DNA of 64,000 nt. Origin: Lepidodermella squamata. Its lineage: Eukaryota > Gastrotricha. Positions 32,744 to 43,849 of this stretch are shown here, one piece after another; the first letter of the stretch is position 1, and the number at the start of each line of letters is the position of its first letter. The notes beneath the pieces are model-generated. The model did not search any database. It saw only the letters and a program-made list of their open reading frames with translations, and was not told the origin of the DNA. Location of the stretch: positions 186,001 to 250,000 of the forward strand of contig JBLDXI010000050.1 in the NCBI GenBank assembly GCA_047495785.1. Direction: 5' to 3'. A program made the position numbers and the translations under genes.

Positions 32744-32897
32744 TATACTCCCGTTTTGCAGGTCAAAGGTCACACGTGCACACGTGATCAAAACGTGTGA
32801 TCAAAACACTAAAATTTTAGGTTGTTGCTAGTGTGGTAGTTTCGTCGTTTCGTCATTTCGTCATTTCGTCACCATGAAAAAAAAATATTAAAAAAAA

Positions 32898-32975
32898 TGT
32901 TGTGAGCTGGAGTCGAACTATCAACCTCTGGTTTCCTGAGCTATAGCTTGAACCACTAAACCACACAGGAGACAC
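32898..32975 (-). other. tRNA-like sequence, left arm of foldback
   Basis: On the minus strand TGGTTTAGTGG (A box) and AGTTCGACTCC (B box, one mismatch) are 44 nt apart, the spacing in real tRNAs, followed by a T-rich stretch that could stop Pol III. The acceptor and T stems do not pair fully, so it is a tRNA relic or SINE head. Confidence 0.45.
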
Positions 32976-33055
32976 ATGGAACCCGTCTTAGAATCAATTG
33001 ATATAGGCCACAGCTAAAGCATACTTCAACAAGATAGATGCACACGATTTTAAGA

Positions 33056-33128
33056 CAACTTGCTTGCTTAGTGGTTCCAGCACCAGCACTCGAAACCAGA
33101 CTCCAGCTCATATCATTTTTTTTATTTT
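33056..33128 (+). other. tRNA-like sequence, right arm of foldback
   Basis: Inverted partner of the left arm: CTTAGTGGTTCCAGC matches the A-box side, CGAAACCAG and ACTCCAGCTCA match the 3' side, then an eight-T run. About 18 nt including most of the B box are deleted. Confidence 0.4.
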
Positions 33129-33326
33129 TTCCAAGTTTTTTCAGTCTTTTGGAAGTTTTTCAAAGTGACGAATTGACGAAATGACGAAATGACGAAACCA
33201 CCACCAACTTAACAACAAGCAACAACTTAAAAGTTTAGTGTTTTGATCACACGTTTTGATCACGTGTGCACGTGTGACCTTTGACCTGCAAAACGGGAGT
33301 ATAATGAAGTAATTTATTTAGAGTGG

Positions 33327-33674
33327 CTAATTGAACTTTACTCGACGAACGCCATTGGTGGGTACTCGGCGAGCATGTTTCAGCAGCTTCTGGAGAGGTG
33401 AACTCGATCCCGACGTCAACACCCTGCAAAATCGATGATTGGGCAATATGGCATACTGGCCAATTAATCGTTCTTCAAACTTTTCTAGGTTGCGGAACTG
33501 ATCTTCGACGTCATGGAGTATGACCGTACGCTTTTCCGAAATCATGCGTTTTGTATCTGCGGCGGGCTGTTGGGGCATGCCTCTCTTTTCCTTCCTGTTT
33601 GAGAAAAGGAACTGTTCGACGAAACGTTGAAGCTGTGGTCTGACTGCTACCAGTTTCGGAATTCGTGTATTCAT
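33327..33674 (-). CDS. Hypothetical protein, 115 aa
   Basis: ATG at 33674; basic chain (VAVRPQLQRFVEQFLF, a helical EEDQFRNLEKFEERLI-like stretch, end RRVKFN). No domain recognised. It stops 20 bp before the foldback element, so the two hypothetical frames on either side may once have been one locus. Confidence 0.25.
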   Translation of the reverse strand: MNTRIPKLVAVRPQLQRFVEQFLFSNRKEKRGMPQQPAADTKRMISEKRTVILHDVEDQFRNLEKFEERLIGQYAILPNHRFCRVLTSGSSSPLQKLLKHARRVPTNGVRRVKFN

Positions 33675-34325
33675 CCACCATCATACCTGTCTCAGTAGCA
33701 ATAGCAATAGCGAAGAGCAATCGAGCCCTGATGACTGTTCGCTGTTAGATCTGGGATTAAGCGAGTAAAATCGCTTAACTCACTCGATGGCGTTTTTGTA
33801 GGAAATTCCAATTTTTGAATAAACATTATTTTTGTGTCACATCATCCTGTGGAAAGGCTCTATAGGAATTAGACTCTATAGGACTCTTAGCAGATAATCA
33901 GACATACTTAGCCAAAGTTCAATTCGGAATCAACAGAAACATTTCCTTTTCCGCCCAACGCGATCTGAAATAGCTTTTTGAAATTTCTCGATTTGGGGCA
34001 ACTGGCTGGGCCCGCAAGTTTTGGTAAATAGAGATGATTCGTGATAAAAACGGCGGCTTAGCTCCATCACCAGCTTCCCCCGATAGAGCTTGAATAGCTA
34101 GACAACAGTGATGATCAGCCCTTGCCATATCAGATGCATAAATTTCATTTTTTTGAAATGGCATTTCCGCCTGAGATTTGATTTGATTTAGGCCACTTTT
34201 TGATGATTCGATTCATGAAATAGATATTAATGTGAGTTGAATTTTATTTCATAACTTTCCAATCATATTTAAACAAAGTTAATTCCTCAATTTACAATTA
34301 ACCTAGTTTCTTAAGACAGTACTAG
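33675..34325. other. Intergenic
   Basis: A minus-strand 81-codon frame with ATG (33919-34164) has no recognisable domain. From about 34190 the sequence realigns with the first block (13200-13340), marking the right edge of the segment inserted in the second block. Confidence 0.4.
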
Positions 34326-37230
34326 TCAGGTTTGTGTGATTAAGTTTATACACAGTATAACTAAATCCACGGCTAAACCAATACTGGAATTCGCAGTTGC
34401 TGGAGCTTTCTTCAAGTCAGTTGCCTCAACTTTCGATGGCGGGACAGTTTGTCTCGATTTAGGCCCCGATGTTGGGCCATCCATTCGCAATAAGCTAACC
34501 TGGCCCAATCGAGAAACTGCCATCTGATTGAAAAGCTGTATCGAATTGTCTTTGATGACTTGCAGAGCAATAGTAACTTTCGCGGCGATTTCCTCCTCCG
34601 TCAGCTGTGTCAAGCTGCGAAGCGCCACAATGTAATCAGCAATAATACTGCCCTTCCTAAAGCCGATAATTCGAACGTCAGACGCTGAGCCTTTGAATTC
34701 AACTGCAGTCCGATTCATCAATTCAATGATGCCGGGCAGCATGTAATTTGCCAAAGCTGTGAATGTCTCAGAATTTGCGTTATTCAGCTCAGTGTCCCAA
34801 GGATCAGTTATAATGACACGCTGACGCCCAGGAATCGTTATATTTTCACCTTTAATACTGAAATTCATGACCAACTCGTATCGAAAAGGCAGGGAAGGAA
34901 ATGGGTCCGGAGTCGTACGCGGACCTTCTGTTGTAACCGCGCACTTTGAATTCGTTGTGCTGTTGTAGACTTTGATCTGATTGAGGTAAAATGGCAGCAT
35001 AGATGGCGATAAACTGAATGGCAAAGCAGCTAAAATGCCGAATCTTATCGGATGCTGAATGCAATTGAAGTCGTTCAAAGTATGCTGCGAAGCAATCGCA
35101 GCTTTCCCACTGCTTTCGCAAGATATCGCGATGGAATTCCCGACTTTTTTACCGATATTACGTCCACATCACATGGCAATACGCTCGAGTTTTAAATCAA
35201 GCTTTCAGAAAGCTGGGATGGTTGAACCGAGGCGTAAACTTCCAGCCGTCTCGAGGCAATATACAGCACGATCGATAATCCGATGAAGTTAGTGCCGTCA
35301 ACATTGATCGGGGTATTTTTGTAGTCTCCAACGTCGAGATTAGCTGTAGCCTTATCGGCAACAAAGTAGAAGCTCAGAGCACCACCTTTTGGTTGAACTG
35401 ACACTTGGAAATCGACTCGCCAATCATTCGCAGCGTTAAGTGTCTGATTTAAAGATTAAATTGATCAAAAATAAGTTTCAGAGGATCAGAGCTCACTGTT
35501 GAAGACCAAACAGCTCCTCTCTGACCGACGTAAGCGAGCCGGGAAGTCATTCCGTTCTCGGTTATAGCTGCTGCGCCTCTCAGGTATTGCAAGTCTGAAA
35601 TTGATCGGATATTTTGAAATTTATCAAGGTTTCTAGAACAAACGAAGATTTGCAATGTTGACAGACTTTGTCGGATCGTATTGCCACGATATCTCAGGAA
35701 ATTTTTGCGTTGTAGCTAATGGAAATGAGATAGCTTGATGGGAAAACAATACAATGTAACGTCAATTTTTAAATATTTTTTTCAAATATTTTTTTTATAT
35801 TATTGTCAACATAAGCTCTGGAATTAAATGGATAAGGAATCTTCAGAGTTTCATAAGAAGAAGCTTTAATAAATTTGTGAAATTTTCAATACAACGAAGT
35901 AATGTCTTACTTCTCATGCAATGCTTGTACAATATTTCGGCTGTATCCATCTCCTTGTATGCGTTATCGAAAAGCATTAAACAAGCCACTCGAGCGTCTG
36001 GACTGCCGAGTTCATTAGGCGATCTTGACAACAAACACAAAAAATTTCAAATGCCCGAGATCAACAGAATCTGAACATCTTGTTACTGGGATTAACTTGG
36101 AAAAAATTAACAATTAACAAAAAAAGAAACCTTCTTCCGACGTAGAAAGTCGCAGGGTAATTCCTGTTGAAGGACCACGAAGAGCCGGTGGTAAAGTTGA
36201 CAGTCGTTATCGTTCCGCCAACAACGTTTGCGACGCGCTGATTGGCGTTTTCGCACGCAAGCAGCAAGAATGTCCAAGTCTCAGGATCCACAAGGTCCAC
36301 AGTGAAACTGTCGCTGGAGCCATAAATAGCCAGTTTTTTACCACTGCTTGTATCATATCGTACAGCTACGGTTACTCCGTTAGAATTTCCAGCATTGTCG
36401 ATAGTAACCAGCCAACCAGCCTTTGAAACTTTGAACATGAAACCGAGAGTGAAAGACCGCGGTCCATCGTCGAGTTTATGTAAGGCTTCTAGGTAATCAC
36501 CCTTATTGCCACTTAGTCTGAAACCAGTTTGAGTAGAATTTCCACTCGGTTTCTCAACCTCCAAAGTCCCCTGCATTTGAAACGACGGCGTCGTTGGAAC
36601 TAGCGATGCCAGATTTGTTTCGTTGGTGAGCGGCCAAAATGCCCTCAACGTAGATGGGCTAGTACTCAGAGGCTGGCCGCACGTAAGTGCAAGAGCTCCA
36701 CCTGGGAACCATTTCCCATTAAGGCAGCTAAGGTCAAAGAAGAATCCATTCGCGCAAATCGGCCGTAGAACTGTATTCGATGGTTTCAAGTCAGACGTAG
36801 CGGGAAACGGGCCATTCCAGATTCCTAATGCCGAGCTGTTGAGTAATCCTATAGCGTTATTCGCATCTCCCCGTTTGCATGACGCCGCTGTTGTCCCTGC
36901 TTTACATTGCATGGAATGACGTGAGAACAATCAAAAAATAAACCAACCAAAGCTATTGCAGGTTTCAACAGGCATCGACCAAACGCCATCACTCAGGCAT
37001 TTGATGGTAATCGAGTTCTTTGTTGAAGTGCAGTTCAGCATCAGCTCATTGCCAACTGAGAAAGTTCGATTTCTTGATGTATCAAATGTGTCGAAATCAA
37101 ATCGTACAGCCATGCTATAGAATCCATTTAGATTACTATCGCTTGACGCGTTCCATTTACATAACTCGATCGGGGCTGTTTTGGAGGCAAGCGAAACAAT
37201 TGTTAACAAAAACAGTACAAGGCGATTCAT
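34326..37230 (-). pseudogene. Sushi-LamG-SEA gene A2' (duplicate of A2), stop and frameshift
   Basis: All six exons of A2 are present at matching spacing (ATG 37230; exon 2 from about 36900; exon 3 at ~36035; exon 6 to 34326) with high identity. In exon 6, TTCAAA of A2 has become TTTAAA, giving an in-frame TAA near 35192, and one base is lost near 35148 (GTAGAAAAAG versus GTAAAAAAG), shifting the frame. The SEA domain (FRKGSIIADY) and tail stay open downstream. The lesions are few, so inactivation is recent. Confidence 0.85.
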
Positions 37231-38026
37231 GGTGAATTTCTCTTAAAAACAGAACAGTGACAAACCCAAGCGCTTTGGTTAAACCTAATTGAAAATTCGA
37301 AAGGGGCGTTTTAATTGCTTGTTTACACCTGCGCCCAATTAGAATCGTGTTCGAAAAACTCCCAGATAGTGATGGGAGTAGCATTCAATTTTCTGGCCAG
37401 GAGATTTTAATTGTATGTTTACATTGCTTATTTTAACAGTACCAACCAACGAAAGGATTCACCCCCCTCCAGACCATAAAGAGCAAAAATGGAGATTTAC
37501 CTTTTTTGTCAGCTTTAAGAGGTTTGGGAGCGTGTTTTAGTGGGAAATCACATGTTTCTCGCTTCGCTCGAATTTGTGGTTGAAGCAGCGAGAAATGCCG
37601 GGAATCTTTTCCTAAAAGGGTTCATGTTATATCAGTAATGAGAAACAATCCATCCAGTTGTGACAGATAATTTCGTAAAATCAGTTCATGAAGCAGCCAC
37701 TTTTGTTAAGAATCGGAGAAAATAACATATTTAGTGTTTTTGTGATTTATTGCTTCCGGTGAAAAGTGGCTGCTCCTTTCTGCATTTTTAGCAATCGGTC
37801 AAATATCGAGATTGCTTGAATACCTGGTTGCAAAACCGATCGATTTAATTAAATCAGCTCAAAACTCCTATATATTAGCTCTGATCACAAACCGGAAGAC
37901 ATTGTTTGCTTTAAAAAAACGACGACTCCATATTAACTTCGGGTGGTTAGCGAAAAATCGATGCTCGGCTTTTATTCCAGCAAAACTGGCATTCAATTTG
38001 AAACAATCGCAAATTAAAAAATTGTG

Positions 38027-41005
38027 ATGTTTGTAATAATCTTTCTGGTAGCACTTGTAGGCGCAGAGGAATCATCCTGGTTCGGCATGATCCGAGATGA
38101 TTTTCTATCAACTTACCCCGATATTAAATCGCCTAATTTACCATCCGAGTATCGGATGCGATGCGGCGAAGAACTGCCGGTTGGCTTGACTTTGACTGCG
38201 TTCAGAATGCTTGAAGTCGATGACCTACAAAAATCGTATGTTTGATTGGATCTTTCGTTATTATCGAGATTCTTATAAATTCACGCGAATAGAATGTCAA
38301 TATCTGGGTGAATCCACGAGTGACGTACAGAGAAAAATCCACCACCTCGAGATGCTATAAGCGAGCTAGCATCGGAATAGGTGATTCAACACCCATAAAT
38401 TTATATTCATTGGAAAGAGGAAGATTTTTTGCGTCTTTGCCTACAAAATCTAAGCTGGAGACTAAACGGGCGTGACTTGGTCGACGATACAAAGTCGCGT
38501 GACAGACAGAGAAAAAAATCCAGCGATTTTGGGTTCGATTTTGCAAATCAGATTTCCTCTGAATTAAAGCAGTTGGAGGCTTGATTTTTCATCCCATAAT
38601 TCGCGTATAACGTCTAGTTTGTTTTCCGGTAAAAAATAAGGGCTAATCATGCATACTTTGATAGTGATGCCCGAAAAACGCCGTGACGTACAGAGAAGTC
38701 CTAACGTGACGTACAGAGGACCATTTTTTAGATGCTACCTATCGTCGTAGCTTGCGAATATATCATCATCTGGGTATTTTTCGACGTTATTTGACAGCAG
38801 CTAACTTATTAGCATATAATTCTGTGCTTAGTTTTGCAATTAAGCATGCAGGTTTCATTGGTCTAATTTTAGGCACTCGTGAGACCCCACAAATTTAAGG
38901 AATCACCGTTTTTTCGATTTTACAGATATCCTAGTGAACTTTTTTGAGTTAGGACATCGTTTATCATGATTCTTAATGTTTCCGACCCTCTAGAAGCTCC
39001 GTAGGTGCTACAATTATCGAATTTCATATTTTCACCTGCTGCAGCTTAGGCTAAAAAATACTGTTCACCAGCTTCGCGACAGAATTAAACGCCTCAGGAG
39101 CACCGAACGGATCGAAAACATCGACAAATATATAGAACATAGTACAATAAGCAAGAAAACACTCATCCCATGGTTTAGGATCCTATTTGGGAGGTGCACG
39201 AGGCTGATGGAAAAGACTTAAATTTGACCATTTAGCACAAAATCTGGATAGGTTCATAATTAGGCTTCAAGCACTAGTTGGAACATCAACAACGGTTTGT
39301 TTAAGTTAATTATATGCCACTTGCCATTAAAATAACCATTTCCAGCCATTAGGATGATTTTTAAGAATTCAGGTGAACAGAAACGTTCCGTTGGTAACCA
39401 TTTCTCTGTTCGTCACGATGAGATAATCCTCTGTACGTCACGCGCTTTTCTCATCTCTGGGAGTTTTCTGCAGGCAGCCAAGTATCAAAAAATGTTAATG
39501 AGGGTTCCGGGGAAGAGAATAAAAAGTTTTGGGCTGATTGGACCCGGTTCCACGGATTGGCGATGAAATTTCATTTTTTTCGTGACGTACAGAGAAATTT
39601 GACCCAATTTGACATTACATGGTGTCATTGCGTAATGAAACATCATGCAAGGTCGCGGCGACCTGCAAAACACTCGTCTCATATAGGCGGAAATAGTTAC
39701 CTAGCCGTTGAAAGCTGGAAACACCTGGACTTGAATAAGAATAAGTGCAAAAAATATGAAAAATTGACCCAAATTGGCTTCTTATACACTGAGTTACGTA
39801 ACAGACTGTCAAAGGTGTGATAATCGGGTAATTTAGAGAAAATTTTGCCAAAAAATGAAAGTTCAGATCACGAGCTTTCTGAAAATATATAATATATGAG
39901 GCAAATGCCAATTTTATTTTTGAGCTCCCCGGTTGACAAGATCGTGGATTCACCCATCTGGAATAGTAAGGATTTCCTGGTATTACAACTGTGGCAAACC
40001 AGTCGATTGCTCGAGATTGGCGAATCCCTTGAGCCGAGATGCCTGTAACAAAAGCGCGGAACTCGTCAATTTTTGGTTACTTGCAGGCAAGCCTGATGAA
40101 GCGCCTATTTGGTACCCTCAGCTGATTCACTACAATGGATTGACCACCAGTCGAACTCTTGAAGAGTAAGTCAAAGCTAGTTTATTTGAGCATCCTCAAG
40201 CCTTCTAGCCTTCGAGCTTTTAAGATATTAAACTAGCATTTGTCTCGAACTTGAATCCTGATTTTTCAGACTTGGTTCCGACATTGAGGTCTCGTTGTAT
40301 CCCGATGGCCGTTTAAATGGTCGCTATGACAGTTTCGGAACGATTTCATCAATCTGCAACAACGCTTCATTCAGATCCTTTCCTTTCGATGTATTCCGAT
40401 GCACAATCAAATTCTGGTCTCGTGACACTGCGAATAAAGTCGCGTATAACATTAAGCAGTTCAAACTATACCCGGATTTCGTCGGCGATTCGGACATTTG
40501 GAGTCTGGACAGCCACAGCAGCTCACTGTCATCAGTAGGAAACAGTGAGAACCAGACGTTCAAGTATGTTCTATTCGATATTTCGGTCAGGAGGAAGCCA
40601 GTTTACTACGTTGCTACGATCTTCCTACCGACCTATGGGCTATTCCTAACTCAAATTATGGCCATAGTCATCCCACCCGATTCACCAGAACGTGCGAATT
40701 TCAGCATGACTGTCGTGTTAGCGTACTCAGTAACCCTGGGCATGCTGTTCACAATGATACCGCAAACCTCTGAACTCGTCTATATCGTTCTGCTGATTTC
40801 GCTGAAATATGGAGCTGGTATTTTGTTGACGGTTTACATGCTGATAACTTGCGAATTGGCCACAAAGCCATGGTACGCTGGGAAAATTCGCTTCGGCCGT
40901 TTCATGACTTCACGAATCCGTATTATTGACGTGCTAATTGCCGTGCTCACTTTGCTGTGTATTCTATTATCAGACTTCGCACTGATTGTACTTATGTCAT
41001 CCTAA
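38027..41005 (+). pseudogene. Cys-loop ion channel subunit a', interrupted by a transposon
   Basis: Exon 1 is 38027-38235. Exon 2 starts at 38293 and is split after codons for MSI by the insert at 38306-39955, then resumes (ISGIVRISWYYNC) to about 40165. Exon 3 runs from about 40270 to 41005 with Cys-loop, TM1-TM4 and stop. Apart from the insertion the frame is intact, and TM4 is present, unlike in copy a. The insert carries stops in all frames and lies in coding sequence, so the gene is dead unless the element is spliced out. Confidence 0.85.
38306..39955. mobile_element. 1650-bp non-autonomous DNA transposon with TIRs and 4-bp TSD
   Basis: Perfect 14-bp inverted ends GGGTGAATCCACGA / TCGTGGATTCACCC, flanked by ATCT at 38302-38305 and 39956-39959. 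The empty site survives at 17274-17290 in the sister gene, proving the insertion. Inside are at least six copies of GTGACGTACAGAG in both orientations, concentrated toward the two ends, and no long ORF. The 4-bp duplication does not by itself identify the superfamily. Confidence 0.92.
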
Positions 41006-41634
41006 ACGGTGTGTTATTTGGCTATTAATATTATCAAAATAAAATCGCATGAAAAACATGCATGGGATCGTGCCAACAATTGGGGCGAGAAGTCGCCACA
41101 TTCAAGGCAGCATCAGCGAGAAAAGAACGGCTTCACAATGAGGCCTACAGCAACAGTGATCACTAGATTTGGGAAACGATTCAGTTGAAATATCAAAGGC
41201 TCCTGCAATCTGACAACTTCAATTTTCACAATTCTCTCTCTACGGCGCCACATTCCAAACCAGTCTCTCGTGGGAGTAGGATTAACTCGATCGTTTGCGA
41301 TCAGTTTCAGAATAACTTCTATCTTATGCCTCACCTCTTTTCTTTATTAGAACTCTGAAACATTCAAAATGTCTTACAATGAAGTAGTCTGTCTTATGCG
41401 TTTAAATTTGATACAAGAGTTTCTTCGAATGGTTTCTCAAAATAATTGAACAACTTGATTAATTAAAAGCGGTTCATACCTTTAATCCTTTTCGAAAACA
41501 AACAGGAAGACGTTGTTTGCTTCACCCTGCGTACGCCGCAACTTTACAGCTGGCTACCGAATAAAAAATCAATGTTCAGTTCTTATTTCACCAAAAATTG
41601 CAAAAAAAACATAAAACAATCATAAAAGCTTGTG
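41006..41634. other. Channel a'-b spacer with a candidate antisense exon
   Basis: The minus-strand frame 41113-41334 begins at a possible acceptor and ends in a TM-like run (LVITVAVGLIVKPFF) and stop. The same hydrophobic frame is conserved in the related inverted sequence at 18217-18310. It could be a tail exon of an overlapping gene; no upstream exons seen. Confidence 0.35.
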
Positions 41635-43198
41635 ATGCTGGTAATAATCTTTCTGGCAGCACTTGTAGACGCACAAGAATCTCGAATCGGCGCGATCAGA
41701 AATGATTTTCTGGCTACTTTAACCGATATAAAATCGCCCAACCTACCATCCGAGTATCGAATAATGTGTGGCGTGGAGCTGCCGGTTAACATGAGTATGA
41801 CTGCGTTCAGAATGGTTGAAATCGATGACCATCACAAGACGTAAGTTTCAGATAACCAGTTCGATTTATCCTAAATTCGCACCCTCATAGAATGACGATA
41901 TCTGCAATCGTGAGGTTCACTTGGTACTACAATTGTGGCGAAGTTTTGAATTGTTCGATTTTGCCGAATACCCTCAGCCGAGATGTCTGTTCCAAAAACG
42001 GCGATCTTGTCAATTTTTGGTCGCCTGATGGAAAGCCGGACGAAGTACCTGTTTGGGCTCCTCAACTGGTTCACAACAACGGATTAGCAACTGGCCGAAC
42101 TCTACAAGGGTAATTATCCAAGCATGATAAGGTCGGAAAAATAGAACAATAATCGTAAATGAACAAATTGCAAAATAGAAAGGGATTCGAGCATTAGAAT
42201 TGACTGGATTCACCGGTCCATCCCAGCTTAATCACTTTGAATCAATATCGAAGGAAAGAGCAGAGCACGAAGTAAGGGGGGAATGGGGGATATCGTATCT
42301 CCAGTTCGCAGGACCAACTACAGGGGGGACCCTTTGACCTTTCATCATAAAATTTGGCCCGAAAATACCCCCTAGTTCGAGGAACATACTTCGCGCACTT
42401 TGAAAGAGGATTCGTTTAATTCCAGACTATTCCTCGCCTATATCCCTAATTATCCACAACAGGCTTGGTGCTGAGGTGGAAGTTTCATTGAATCGGGATG
42501 GTAGGATTATGGGTCGTTACGACAGTTTCGGTGCCATTTCATCTATTTGCAACAATGCAACATTCAAAAAGTTCCCGTTTGATGTATTCCACTGTACAAT
42601 CAGATTCTGGACTCGTGACACAGCAGATAAACTCATTTATCGAATTAAACTATTCCAATTACACCGGGATTTCATCAGCGATTCAGATATATGGAGATAC
42701 GATAGCAATTACGCTGAAATAACACCGTTGACAAATGGCGAGAATCAGACGTTCCAGGAACTTCGATTTGACATTTCAGTGCGGAGGAAACCGATTTATT
42801 ACGTGGCAACAATATTTATGCCGACCTATGGGCTATTCCTAACTCAAGTCATGGCCATAGTCATTCCACCCGATTCACCTGATCGAGCGAATTTCAGCAT
42901 GACTGTCGTTCTAGCGTACTCAGTAACCCTGGGCATGCTGTTCACAATGATACCGCAAACCTCTGAACTCGTCTATATCGTTCTGCTGATTTCGCTCAAA
43001 TATGGAGCTGGTATCTTGCTGACGGTTTACATGCTGCTAGCTTGCGAATTGGCCAGAAAGCCATGGTATGTTTGGAAGATCCAGGTCAGCCGTTTCAAGT
43101 TATCGCGAATCCGTATTATCGACCTTGTGTTCACTGTTTTCACTTTGGTATTTATTCTGTCATCAGACCTAACACTAATTGTCCTCATGACATCTTAA
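41635..43198 (+). CDS. Cys-loop ligand-gated ion channel subunit b (intact)
   Basis: Three exons: 41635-41840, 41891-42109, 42463-43198, all GT-AG and in phase; 386 residues. Signal peptide MLVIIFLAALVDA. The extracellular domain has WYYNCGE and the Cys-loop C171-C186 (containing FPFD) with 14 residues between the cysteines instead of 13. There is no vicinal Cys pair in the loop C area, so it is not a classical alpha subunit. RRKP precedes TM1. The TM2 region PDRANFSMTVVLAYSV has D at -1' (cation type), P at -2' and R at 0', and L at 9'. TM3, a very short cytoplasmic loop of about 25 residues and TM4 follow. The start context and layout match channels a and a'. It is the only intact Cys-loop gene here. 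Confidence 0.9.
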
Positions 43199-43849
43199 AC
43201 ATTGTGTTTTCACAAATATTGGCTATATTTGGTACTGACATTGACGAAGTGAAATCACAAGAAAAAATCAAATATAAGCATGCACCGAGCTTGGACTAAA
43301 AGGTCCCAAAAACAAAACTTATGATAGTTGAAAAATATTTTTTTTAGAGGTTTTTGCATTAAGCTACATCATACTACAAAATTCAAGATACTTCCAGATA
43401 AAAATGCCTAATTTTAGGAATTTGCTAGAAAATAACCGCGTCAACGAAAATTACAAGACGCCTTCTGTTACAGCGGGTCCCCAGATCAAGTAGACGATTT
43501 AACGCAAATTTCTTATAGATTTTTGCAGCAACTCAGGTCTTGACATAATCCGGGATACTCGGACTCTCGGAGCTTACTTTGTGGCGAAATCAGATGGGCA
43601 AGTCAACTCGGTCAACCATGTTTTTACCGGAAAATCCCAGAATTCCTCAGGGTTTGTTTAATCGGGAGTGTCGAGAGCTTACAAGGAGCTGAATCAAAGG
43701 AATTCGATTTTGCCATGGCACCTATCTTTGCGGACATGCTTTTGCCGTTGAGGTCTCAGAATGCTATTTATTCTATCCTCGGACTTCTATCATCATGTCA
43801 TATTCAGCATCTGTTTTTCTTCACAATTTTTTGGCTATTTTTGTTCACA
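43199..43849. other. Intergenic between convergent channel b and B1
   Basis: Nothing recognised; AT-rich 3' flanks. Confidence 0.45.

Larger units (their letters stand above)
32741..33306. mobile_element. Foldback element with long inverted repeats and tRNA-like arms
   Basis: 566 bp, almost wholly palindromic. The outer ~70 bp at each end are near-perfect inverted copies (start CATTATACTCCCGTTTTGCA; includes ACGTGTGATCAAAACAC). Inside each lies a short TTTCGTCA array, then a T-tract, then a tRNA-like sequence. The arms total roughly 250 bp each with a small central loop near 33000-33050. No protein coding. No convincing target duplication. Confidence 0.75.
34190..41000. repeat. Second copy of the A2-channel a block
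   Basis: Collinear with 13200-18216 at high identity through A2, the divergent promoter and channel a, interrupted only by the 1650-bp transposon at 38306. Together with A1/A1' and channel b it defines a segmental duplication. Confidence 0.85.
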
